Positions 1-13,294 of a DNA stretch of 64,000 bases are shown piece after piece; the stretch's first letter is position 1; each line of letters begins with the position of its first letter. The position numbers and the translations under genes are program-made. A model generated the notes under the pieces. The model was not told where the DNA came from and made no database searches. It was given only the letters and a program-made list of their open reading frames with translations. Source of the stretch: Chaunax sp. Z400. Its lineage: Eukaryota; Chordata; Actinopteri; Lophiiformes; Chaunacidae. Location: positions 28,966,266 to 29,030,265 of the forward strand of contig CM075194.1 of the NCBI GenBank assembly GCA_037577475.1, given 5' to 3'.

Positions 1-1103
1 CATATTGTACATACTATACATACTATACATACTATACATAATATACATACTATTCATACTGTACATACTATACATACTATTCATACTATACATACTATTC
101 ATACTATACATACTATTCATACTATACATACTATTTTTACTATACATACTATACATATAAATTCTATACATACTATGCATACCATGAATACCGTACATAC
201 TATTCATACTATACATACTGTACATACTATTCATACTATACATACTGTACATACTATTTATACTATACATACTATACATACTATTTATACTATACATACT
301 ATTTGTACTATACATACTATTCATACTGTACATACTATTCATACTATTCATAATGTACATACTATACATACTATTCATACTGTACATACTATACATACTG
401 TACATACTATTCATACTGTACATACTATACATAGTATTCATACTGTACATACTATTCCTACTATACATACTGTACATACTATTCCTACTATACATACTAT
501 ACATACTATGCATACTATTCATACTGTACATACTATACATACTATTCATACTATACATACTATTCCTACTATACATACTATTCATACTATACATACTATT
601 CATACTATTCATACTGTACATACTATACATACTATACATACTATTCATACTGTACATACTATACATACTATTCATACTGTACATACTCTTCATACTATAC
701 ATACTATTCATACTATACATACTATTCATACTATTCATACTGTACATACTATACATACTATTCATACTATTCATACTGTACATACTATACATACTATTCA
801 TACTATACATACTATTCATACTATACATACTATACATACTATTCATACTATACATACTAAACATACTGTTTATACTATACATACTATTCATACTGTAGAT
901 ACTATACATATTATTCATACTGTACATACTATACATATTATTCATACTGTACATACTATTCATACTGTACATACTGTTCATACTATACATACTATACATA
1001 CTGTACATACTATACATACTATTTATACTATACATACTATTCATACTGTACATACTATACATACTATACATACTATTCATACTATACATACATATACATA
1101 CTA
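1..1103. repeat. S-arm, first copy (enters window mid-unit)
   Basis: The window opens inside an S-arm. The S box is at 134, a U box lies just after it near 152-190, and the arm ends at the K box at 1104 (S to K 970 bp). The same arm with the same 970-bp spacing is at 35072-36041 and 62216-63185. Private changes here are CATGAATACCGTACAT near 183-198, where sister copies read CATGCATACCATACAT, and CATAATATACAT near 39-50. A TAAACA-TAC-TGTTTA dyad lies at 858-872. Confidence 0.9.
858..872. other. Recurrent perfect dyad TAAACA-TAC-TGTTTA
   Basis: A perfect 6-bp inverted repeat with a 3-bp spacer, created by a CATACTAAA monomer next to a CATACTGTT monomer. It recurs at the same place near the 3' end of most S-arms and Q2-arms; positions read exactly include 3618-3632, 7593-7607, 12589-12603, 18031-18045 and 62940-62954. 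TAAACA/TGTTTA resembles the core of forkhead-type DNA sites, but no function is implied by sequence alone. It is a stable position marker within the arms. Confidence 0.7.
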
Positions 1104-1870
1104 TTTTTTACAAAACCTACTATTTATACTATACATACTATTCATTCTATACATACTATTCATTCTATACATACTACTCATACTATACATACTATGCATA
1201 CTATTATTTCTACACATACTACTACTATACATACTATTCATCCTATACATATAAATTCTATACATACTATGTATACCATGCATACCATACATACTATTCA
1301 TACTATACATGCCATACATACTATTTATGCTATACATACTATTCATACTATACATACTGTTCATTCTACACATACTACTACTATTCATACTATACATACT
1401 ATTCATACTATTCATACTGTACATACTATACATACTATTCATACTGTACATACTATACATACTATTCATACTATACATACTATTCATACTATTCATACTG
1501 TACATACTATACATACTATTCATACTGTACATACTATACATACTATTCATACTGTACATACTATTTATACTATACATACTATACATACTATACATAGTAT
1601 TCATACTATTCATACTGTACATACTATACATACTATTCATACTATTCATACTGTACATACTATACATACTATTCATACTGTACATACTATTCATACTGTA
1701 GATACTATACATATTATTCATACTGTACATACTATACATATTATTCATACTGTACATACTATACATACTATACATACTCTACATACTATTTATACTATAC
1801 ATACTATTCATACTGTTCATACTATACATACTATACATACTATTCATACTATACATACATATACATAATA
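1104..1870. repeat. K-arm, 767-bp form
   Basis: Begins with the K box and runs to the P box at 1871. It contains in order a V box preceded by CATACTATGCATACT, a CATCCTATA monomer, a U box, a CATGCC monomer and a W box, then ordinary monomers ending in CATACATATACATAATA. Exactly 767 bp separates K and P here and at 30166, 54813, 56079 and 63186, so these five copies look recently homogenised. Confidence 0.9.
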
Positions 1871-2186
1871 TTTTTTACCAACATACTATTTATACTATAC
1901 ATACTATTCATTCTATACATACTATTCATACTATACATACTATACATACTATTATTTCTACACATACTACTACTATACATACTATTCATACTATACATAT
2001 AAATTCTATACATACTATGTATACCATGCATACCATACATACTATTCATACTATACATGCCATACATACTATTTATACTATACATACTATTCATACTATA
2101 CATACTGTTCATTCTACACATACTACTACTATTCATACTATACATACTATTCATACTATTCATACTGTACATACATATACATAATA
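1871..2186. repeat. 316-bp P-P cassette
   Basis: P box, V box, U box, CATGCC monomer, W box, a few monomers, then CATACATATACATAATA leading into a second P box. It is 316 bp long here and in four other places (22175, 30933, 36800, 56846). In all five it sits directly after a K-arm and directly before the 132-bp P-to-Q spacer. Confidence 0.9.
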
Positions 2187-2318
2187 TTTTTTACCAACAT
2201 ACTATTTATACTATACATACTATTCATTCTATACATACTATTCATACTATACATACTATACATACTATTATTTCTACACATACTACTACTATACATACTA
2301 TTCATACTATACATACTA
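2187..2318. repeat. 132-bp P-to-Q spacer
   Basis: The shortest recurring unit: P box, a few monomers including CATTCTATA, a V box, then two to three monomers to the Q box. The 132-bp spacing recurs about 15 times in the window; three copies are 123 bp, one monomer shorter. Confidence 0.9.
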
Positions 2319-3045
2319 TTTTTTACTTTACATACTATACATACTATTCATACTATACATACTATACATACTATTCATATTGTACATACTATTTATACTA
2401 TACATACTATACATACTATACATACTATACATACTATTCATACTGTACATACTATACATACTATTCATACTATACATACTATTCATACTATACATACTAT
2501 TCATACTATACATACTATACATACTATACATACTATTATTTCTACACATACTACTACTATACATACTATTCATACTATACATATAAATTCTATACATACT
2601 ATGTATACCATGCATACCATACATACTATTCATACTATACATGCCATACATACTATTTATACTATACATACTATTCATACTATACATACTGTTCATTCTA
2701 CACATACTACTACTATTCATACTATACATACTATTCATACTATTCATACTGTACATACTATTTATACTATACATACTATACATACTATACATACTATTCA
2801 TACTATTCATACTGTACATACTATACATACTATTCATACTATTCATACTGTACATACTATACATACTATTCATACTGTACATACTATACATACTATACAT
2901 ACTGTTCATACTATACATACTATTCATACTGTACATACTATACATACTATTCATTCTATACATACTATTCATACTATACATACTATACATACTATTATTT
3001 CTACACATACTACTACTATACATACTATTCATACTATACATACTA
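2319..3045. repeat. Q1-arm (Q to Q, 727 bp)
   Basis: Runs from the first Q box through a CATATTGTA monomer, V, U, CATGCC and W boxes to a second V box and the second Q box. Homologous arms are at 18410 and 22623 (718 bp), 37248 (745 bp) and 57294 (571 bp, internally deleted). Confidence 0.88.
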
Positions 3046-3863
3046 TTTTTTACTTTACATACTATACATACTATTCATACTATACATATAAATTCTATAC
3101 ATACTATGCATACCATGCATACCATACATACTATTCATACTATACATTCCATACATACCATTCATACTATACATACTATTCATACTGTACATACTATACA
3201 TACTATTCATACTGTACATACTCTTCATACTATACATACTATTCATACTATACATACTATTCATACTATTCATACTGTACATACTATACATACTATACAT
3301 ACTATTCATACTGTACATACTATACATACTATTCATACTGTACATACTCTTCATACTATACATACTATTCATACTATACATACTATTCATACTATTCATA
3401 CTGTACATACTATACATACTATACATACTATTCATACTGTACATACTCTTCATACTATACATACTATTCATACTATACATACTATTCATACTATTCATAC
3501 TGTACATACTATACATACTATTCATACTATTCATACTGTACATACTATACATACTATTCATACTATACATACTATTCATACTATACATACTATACATACT
3601 ATTCATACTATACATACTAAACATACTGTTTATACTATACATACTATTCATACTGTAGATACTATACATATTATTCATACTGTACATACTATACATATTA
3701 TTCATACTGTACATACTATTCATACTGTACATACTGTTCATACTATACATACTATACATACTGTACATACTATACATACTATTTATACTATACATACTAT
3801 TCATACTGTACATACTATACATACTATACATACTATTCATACTATACATACATATACATACTA
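3046..3863. repeat. Q2-arm (Q to K, 818 bp)
   Basis: Begins with the second Q box of the Q-Q pair. A U box with the CATGCATACC version follows closely, then CATTCC/CATACCATT monomers, three repeats of a block containing CATACTCTT, the dyad at 3618-3632 and the K box at 3864. Homologues: 23341-24104 (764 bp), 37993-38801 (809 bp), 57865-58673 (809 bp), and 19128-19923 with a different 3' end. Confidence 0.88.
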
Positions 3864-4612
3864 TTTTTTACAAAACCTACTATTTATACTATACATACTA
3901 TTCATTCTATACATACTATTCATTCTATACATACTACTCATACTATACATACTATGCATACTATTATTTCTACACATACTACTACTATACATACTATTCA
4001 TCCTATACATATAAATTCTATACATACTATGTATACCATGCATACCATACATACTATTCATACTATACATGCCATACATACTATTTATGCTATACATACT
4101 ATTCATACTATACATACTGTTCATTCTACACATACTACTACTATTCATACTATACATACTATTCATACTATTCATACTGTACATACTATACATACTATTC
4201 ATACTGTACATACTATACATACTATTCATACTATACATACTATTCATACTATTCATACTGTACATACTATACATACTATTCATACTGTACATACTATACA
4301 TACTATTCATACTGTACATACTATTTATACTATACATACTATACATACTATACATACTATTCATACTGTACATACTATACATACTATTCATACTGTAGAT
4401 ACTATACATATTATTCATACTGTACATACTATACATATTATTCATACTGTACATACTGTTCATACTATTCATACTGTACATACTGTTCATACTATACATA
4501 CTATACATACTGTACATACTATACATACTATTTATACTATACATACTATTCATACTGTACATACTATACATACTATACATACTATTCATACTATACATAC
4601 ATATACATACTA
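3864..4612. repeat. K-to-R arm (749 bp)
   Basis: Starts like the 767-bp K-arm but ends in a CATACATATACATACTAT stretch and the R box at 4613 instead of a P box. Homologues are 14353-15173 and 38802-39622 (both 821 bp) and 24105-24844 (740 bp). The 72-bp and 9-bp length differences are whole numbers of monomers. Confidence 0.88.
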
Positions 4613-5937
4613 TTTTTTACTAAACATACTATTTATACTATACATACTATTCATTCTATACATACTACTCACACTATACATACTATACATACTATTATTT
4701 CTACACATACTACTACTATACATACTATTCATACTATACATATAAATTCTATACATACTATGTATACCATGCATACCATACATACTATTCATACTATACA
4801 TGCCATACATACTATTTATACTATACATACTATTCATACTATACATACTGTTCATTCTACACATACTACTACTATTCATACTATACATACTATTCATACT
4901 ATTCATACTGTACATACTATACATACTATTCATACTGTACATACTATACATACTATTCATACTATACATACTATTCATACTATTCATACTGTACATACTA
5001 TACATACTATTCATACTGTACATACTATACATACTTTTCATACTGTACATACTATTTATACTATACATACTATACATACTATACATACTATACATACTAT
5101 TCATACTATTCATACTGTACATACTATACATACTATTCATACTATTCATTCTGTACATACTATACATACTATTCATACTGTACATACTATACATACTATT
5201 CATACTATGCATACTATTCATACTATACATACTATTCATACTGTACATACTATACATACTATTCATACTGTACATACTATTTATACTATACATACTATAC
5301 ATACTATACATACTATACATACTATTCATACTATTCATACTGTACATACTATACATACTATTCATACTATTCATACTGTACATACTATACATACTATTCA
5401 TACTATTCATACTGTACATACTATTCATACTTTACATACTATACATGCTATACATACTGTACATACTATACATACTGTACATACTATACATACTGTACAT
5501 ACTATACATACTATTCATACTGTACATACAATACATACTATTCATACTTTACATACTATACATACTGTTCATACTATACATACTGTTCATACTGTACATA
5601 CTATACATACTATTCATACTATTCATACTGTACATACTATACATACTATTCATACTGTACATACTATACATACTATTCATACTATACATACTATTCATAC
5701 TGTAAATACTATTCATACTGTACATACTATTCATACTGTACATACTATTCATACTGTAGATACTATACATATTATTCATACTGTACATACTATACATATT
5801 ATTCATACTGTACATACTGTTCATACTATACATACTATACATACTCTACATACTATTTATACTATACATACTATTCATACTGTTCATACTATACATACTA
5901 TACATACTATTCATACTATACATACATATACATAATA
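4613..5937. repeat. R-arm (R to P, 1325 bp)
   Basis: Longest ordinary arm. It carries CATACTACTCACACTATA, V, U, CATGCC and W boxes, then arm-specific monomers: CATACTTTT at 5031, CATTCTGTA at 5147, CATACTATGCAT at 5206, CATGCTATA at 5445, CATACAATA at 5526 and CATACTGTAAATA near 5701. It ends with CATACTCTA, a short run and the P box. Homologues: 15174-16516 (1343 bp), 24845-26160 (1316 bp), 39623-40605 (983 bp, shortened). Confidence 0.88.
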
Positions 5938-6069
5938 TTTTTTACCAACATACTATTTATACTATACATACTATTCATTCTATACATACTATTCATACTA
6001 TACATACTATACATACTATTATTTCTACGTATACTACTACTGTACATACTATTCATACTATACATACTA
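5938..6069. repeat. 132-bp P-to-Q spacer carrying the CGTATAC V-box variant
   Basis: Same 132-bp spacer as elsewhere, but its V box reads CTACGTATACTACTACTG rather than CTACACATACTACTACTA (6018-6042). It shares this variant with only three other copies: 26161-26292, 40606-40737 and 44596-44727. It is therefore a good lineage marker for the R-arm/P/Q/S junction. Confidence 0.88.
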
Positions 6070-6718
6070 TTTTTTACTTTACATACTATACATACTATTC
6101 ATACTATACATACTATACATACTATTCATATTGTACATACTATTTATACTATACATACTGTACATACTATACATACTATTCATACTATACATACTATTCA
6201 TACTATACATACTATACATACTATACATACTATTATTTCTACACATACTACTACTATACATACTATTCATACTATACATATAAATTCTATACATACTATT
6301 TATACTATACATACTATTCATACTATACATACTGTTCATTCTACACATACTACTACTATTCATACTATACATACTATTCATACTATTCATACTGTACATA
6401 CTATTTATACTATACATACTATACATACTATACATACTATTCATACTATTCATACTGTACATACTATACATACTATTCATACTATTCATACTGTACATAC
6501 TGTACATACTATTCATACTGTACATACTGTACATACTATACATACTATTCATACTATACATACTATTCATACTGTACATACTATACATTCTATTCATATT
6601 GTACATACTATACATACTATACATACTATACATACTATTCATACTGTACATACTATACATACTATTCATACTATACATACTATTCATACTATACATACTA
6701 TTCATACTATACATACTA
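6070..6718. repeat. Q-to-S arm (649 bp)
   Basis: Q box, CATATTGTA, V, U and W boxes, then a CATTCTATTCATATTGTA pair just before the S box at 6719. The same 649-bp length is seen at 16649, 19924, 26293 and 40738; 658 bp at 13427 and 34414; 676 bp at 51737, 59879 and 61540. Confidence 0.88.
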
Positions 6719-8470
6719 TTTTTACTATACATACTATACATATAAATTCTATACATACTATGCATACCATGCATACCATACATACTATTCATACTATACA
6801 TACTGTACATACTATTCATACTATACATACTGTACATACTATTTATACTATACATACTATACATACTATTTATACTATACATACTATTTATACTATACAT
6901 ACTATTCATACTGTACATACTATTCATACTATTCATAATGTAAATACTATACATACTATTCATACTGTACATACTATACATACTGTACATACTATTCATA
7001 CTGTACATACTATACATAGTATTCATACTGTACATACTATTCCTACTATACATACTGTACATACTATTCCTACTATACATACTATACATACTATGCATAC
7101 TATTCATACTGTACATACTATACATACTATTCATACTATACATACTATTCCTACTATACATACTATTCATACTATTATTTCTACACATACTACTACTATA
7201 CATACTATTCATACTATACATGCCATACATACTATTTATACTATACATACTATTCATACTGTACATACTATACATACTATTCATACTGTACATACTCTTC
7301 ATACTATACATACTATTCATACTATACATACTATTCATACTATTCATACTGTACATACTATACATACTATACATACTATTCATACTGTACATACTATACA
7401 TACTATTCATACTGTACATACTCTTCATACTATACATACTATTCATACTATACATACAATTCATACTATTCATACTGTACATACTATACATACTATTCAT
7501 ACTATTCATACTGTACATACTATACATACTATTCATACTATACATACTATTCATACTATACATACTATACATACTATTCATACTATACATACTAAACATA
7601 CTGTTTATACTATACAAACTATTCATACTGTAGATACTATACATATTATTCATACTGTACATACTATTTATACTGTACATACTGTACATACTATTCATAC
7701 TGTACATACTGTTCATACTATACATACTATACATACTGTACATACTATACATACTATTTATACTATACATACTATTCATACTGTACATACTATACATACT
7801 GTACATACTATTCATACTATACATACATATACATACTATACATACATATACATACTATTTATACTATACATACTATTCATTCTATACATACTACTCACAC
7901 TATACATACTATACATACTATTATTTCTACACATACTACTACTATACATACTATTCATACTATACATATAAATTCTATACATACTATGTATGCCATGCAT
8001 ACCATACATACTATTCATACTATACATGCCATACATACTATTTATACTATACATACTATTCATACTATACATACTGTTCATTCTACACATACTACTACTA
8101 TTCATACTATACATACTATTCATACTATTCATACTGTACATACTATACATACTATTCATACTGTACATACTATACATACTATTCATACTATACATACTAT
8201 TCATACTGTAAATACTATTCATACTGTACATACTATTCATACTGTACATACTATTCATACTGTAGATACTATACATATTATTCATACTGTACATACTATA
8301 CATATTATTCATACTGTACATACTATACATACTATTCATACTGTACATACTGTTCATACTATACATACTATACATACTCTACATACTATTTATACTATAC
8401 ATACTATTCATACTGTTCATACTATACATACCATACATACTATTCATACTATACATACATATACATAATA
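6719..8470. repeat. S-arm fused to short R-arm, R box destroyed
   Basis: Corresponds to the S-R-P stretches at 26942-28691 and 41387-43138. Total length (1752 bp) equals the 41387 copy. Around 7824-7860 the expected R box is missing: CATATACATACTATA is duplicated instead and no T6 run remains. The dyad at 7593-7607 is intact. Beyond the lost box the short R-arm (CACACTATA, V, U with ATGTATGCC, W, CATACTGTAAATA) continues to the P box at 8471. Confidence 0.85.
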
Positions 8471-11400
8471 TTTTTTACCAACATACTATTTATACTATAC
8501 ATACTATTCATTCTATACATACTATTCATACTATACATACTATTATTTCTACACATACTACTACTATACATACTATTCATACTATACATACTATTTTTTA
8601 CTTTACATACTATACATACTATACATACTATTCATATTGTACATACTATTTATACTATACATACTATACATACTATACATACTATACATACTATTCATAC
8701 TGTACATACTATACATACTATTCATACTATACATACTATTCATACTATTCATACTATACATACTATACATACTATACATACTATTATTTCTACACATACT
8801 ACTACTATACATACTATTCATACTATACATATAAATTCTATACATACTATGTATACCATGCATACCATACATACTATTCATACTATACATGCCATACATA
8901 CTATTTATACTATACATACTATTCATACTATACATACTGTTCATTCTACACATACTACTACTATTCATACTATACATACTATTCATACTATTCATACTGT
9001 ACATACTATTTATACTATACATACTATACATACTATACATACTATTCATACTATTCATACTGTACATACTATACATACTATTCATACTATTCATACTGTA
9101 CATACTATACATACTATTCATACTGTACATACTATACATACTATACATACTGTTCATACTATACATACTATTCATACTGTACATACTATACATACTATTC
9201 ATATTGTACATACTATACATACTATACATACTATACATACTATACATACTATTCATACTGTACATACTATTCATACTATACATACTATTCATACTATACA
9301 TACTATTCATACTATACATACTATTTTTACTATACATACTATACATATAAATTCTATACATACTATGCATACCATGCATACCATACATACTATTCATACT
9401 ATACATACTATTCATACTATACATACTGTACATACTATTCATACTATACATACTGTACATACTATTTATACTATACATACTATACATACTATTTATACTA
9501 TACATACTATTTATACTATACATACTATTCATACTGTACATACTATTCATACTATTCATAATGTACATACTATACATACTATTCATACTGTACATACTAT
9601 ACATACTGTACATACTATTCATACTGTACATACTATACATAGTATTCATACTGTACATACTATTCCTACTATACATACTATGCATACTATTCATACTGTA
9701 CATACTATACATACTATTCATACTATACATACTATTCCTACTATACATACTATTCATACTATTATTTCTACACATACTACTACTATACATACTATTCATA
9801 CTATACATGCCATACATACTATTTATACTATACATACTATTCATACTATACATACTGTTCATTCTACACATACTACTACTATTCATACTATACATACTAT
9901 TCATACTATTCATACTGTACATACTATTTATACTATACATACTATACATACTCTACATACTATACATACTATACATACTATTCATACTATTCATACTGTA
10001 CATACTATACATACTATTCATACTATTCATACTGTACATACTGTACATACTATTCATACCGTACATACTATACATACTATACATACTATTCATACTATAC
10101 ATACTATTCATACTGTACATACTATACATACTATTCATACTGTACATACTATTTATACTATACATACTATACATACTATACATACTATTCATACTATTCA
10201 TACTGTACATACTATTCATACTATTCATAATGTACATACTGTACATACTATTCATACTGTACATACTATACATACTATTCATACTATTCATACTATACAT
10301 ACTATTCATACTAAACATACTATTCATACTGTACATACTATTCATACTATTCATACTATTCATACTATACATACTAAACATACTATTCATACTATTAATA
10401 CTGTACATACTATTCATACTATTCATACTATACATACTATACATACTATTCATACTGTACATACTATTCCTACTATACATACTATTCATACTAAACATAC
10501 TGTTTATTCTATACATACTATTCATACTGTACATACTATACATACTATTCATACTATTCATACTATACATACTATTCATACTGTACATACTATACATACT
10601 ATTCATACTATACATACTATTCATACTAAACATACTGTTTATACTATACATACTATACATACTCTACATACTATACATACTATTTATACTATACATACTA
10701 TTCATACTGTACATACTCTTCATACTATACATACTATTCATACTGTACATACTATTCATACTATTCATAATGTACATACTATACATACTATTCATACTGT
10801 ACATACTATACATACTGTACATACTATTCATACTGTACATACTATACATAGTATTCATACTGTACATACTATTCCTACTATACATACTATGCATACTATT
10901 CATACTGTACATACTATACATACTATTCATACTATACATACTATTCCTACTATACATACTATTCATACTATTATTTCTACACATACTACTACTATACATA
11001 CTATTCATACTATACATGCCATACATACTATTTATACTATACATACTATTCATACTATACATACTGTTCATTCTACACATACTACTACTATTCATACTAT
11101 ACATACTATTCATACTATTCATACTGTACATACTATTTATACTATACATACTATACATACTATTCATACTATTCATACTGTACATACTGTACATACTATA
11201 CATACTATTCATACTATTCATACTGTACATACTATACATACTATTCATACCGTACATACTATACATACTATACATACTATTCATACTATACATACTCTTC
11301 ATACTGTACATACTATACATACTATTCATACTGTACATACTATTTATACTATACATACTATACATACTATACATACTATTCATACTATTCATACTGTACA

Positions 11401-13294
11401 TACTATTCATACTATTCATAATGTACATACTGTACATACTATTCATACTGTACATACTATACATAATATTCATACTATTCATACTATACATACTATTCAT
11501 ACTAAACATACTATTCATACTGTACATACTATTCATACTGTACATACTATTCATACTATACATACTATACATACTATTCATACTATTAATACTGTACATA
11601 CTATTCATACTATTCATACTATACTTACTATACATACTATTCATACTGTACATACTATTCCTACTATACATACTATTCATACTAAACATACTGTTTATTC
11701 TATACATACTATTCATACTGTACATACTATACATACTATTCATACTATTCATACTATACATACTATTCATACTGTACATACTATACATACTGTACATACT
11801 ATACATACTATTCATACTAAACATACTGTTTATACTATACATACTATACATACTCTACATACTATACATACTATTTATACTATACATACTATTTATACTA
11901 TACATACTATTTATACTATACATACTATTCATACTGTACATACTATTCATACTATTCATAATGTACATACTATACATACTATTCATACTGTACATACTAT
12001 ACATACTGTACATACAATTCATACTGTACATACTGTACACAGTATTCATACTGTACATACTATTCCTACTATACATACTATACATACTATGCATACTATT
12101 CATACTGTACATACTATACATACTATTCATACTATACATACTATTCATACTATACATACTATTCCTACTATTATTTCTACACATACTACTACTATACATA
12201 CTATTCATACTATACATGCCATACATACTATTTATACTATACATACTATTCATACTGTACATACTATACATACTATTCATACTGTACATACTCTTCATAC
12301 TATACATACTATTCATACTATACATACTATTCATACTATTCATACTGTACATACTATACATTCTATACATACTATTCATACTGTACATACTATACATACT
12401 ATTCATACTGTACATACTCTTCATACTATACATACTATTCATACTATACATACTATTCATACTATTCATACTGTACATACTATACATACTATTCATACTA
12501 TTCATACTGTACATACTATACATACTATTCATACTATACATACTATTCATACTATACATACTATACATACTATTCATACTATACATACTAAACATACTGT
12601 TTATACTATACATACTATTCATACTGTAGATACTATACATATTATTCATACTGTACATACTATACATATTATTCATACTGTACATACTATTCATACTGTA
12701 CATACTGTTCATACTATACATACTATACATACTGTACATACTATACATACTATTTATACTATACATACTATTCATACTGTACATACTATACATACTATTC
12801 ATACTGTACATACTATACATACTATACATACTATTCATACTATACATACATATACATACTATTCATTCTATACCTACTATTCATTCTATACATACTACTC
12901 ATACTATACATACTATACATACTATTATTTCTACACATACTACTACTATACATACTATTCATCCTATACATATAAATTCTATACATACTATGTATACCAT
13001 GCATACCATACATACTATTCATACTATACATGCCATACATACTATTTGTACTATACATACTATTCATACTATACATACTGTTCATTCTACACATACTACT
13101 ACTATTCATACGATACATACTATTCATACTATTCATACTGTACATACTATACATACTATTCATACTGTACATACTGTTCATACTATACATACTATACATA
13201 CTCTACATACTATTTATACTATACATACTATTCATACTGTTCATACTATACATACTATACATACTATTCATACTATACATACATATACATAATA
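8471..13294. repeat. P-to-Q spacer (123 bp) plus 4.7-kb long block
   Basis: After the 123-bp P-Q spacer the Q box at 8594 begins 4701 bp with a single S box (9324) and no T6 box until 13295. Inside it, a landmark with AGTATTCATACTG recurs at 9641, 10850 and 12041, showing three tandem units of about 1.2 kb (1209 and 1191 bp apart). Special monomers include CATACTTACTATA, CATACTATTAATACTG and CATACAATTC...GTACACAG near 12013-12043. An equal-length copy is at 46904-51604, and a 2901-bp form at 31381-34281. Confidence 0.88.

Noticed and set aside
1104..1120. T6 boxes as rho-independent terminators or Pol III terminators
   Set aside because: No GC-rich hairpin precedes them and there is no tRNA or 5S-like gene upstream; surrounding sequence is about 25% GC satellite.
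6018..6042. Transposon footprint at the V/V' boxes
   Set aside because: No terminal inverted repeats, target-site duplications or transposase-like sequence. The boxes are at fixed positions within arms and are better explained as part of the founding repeat.
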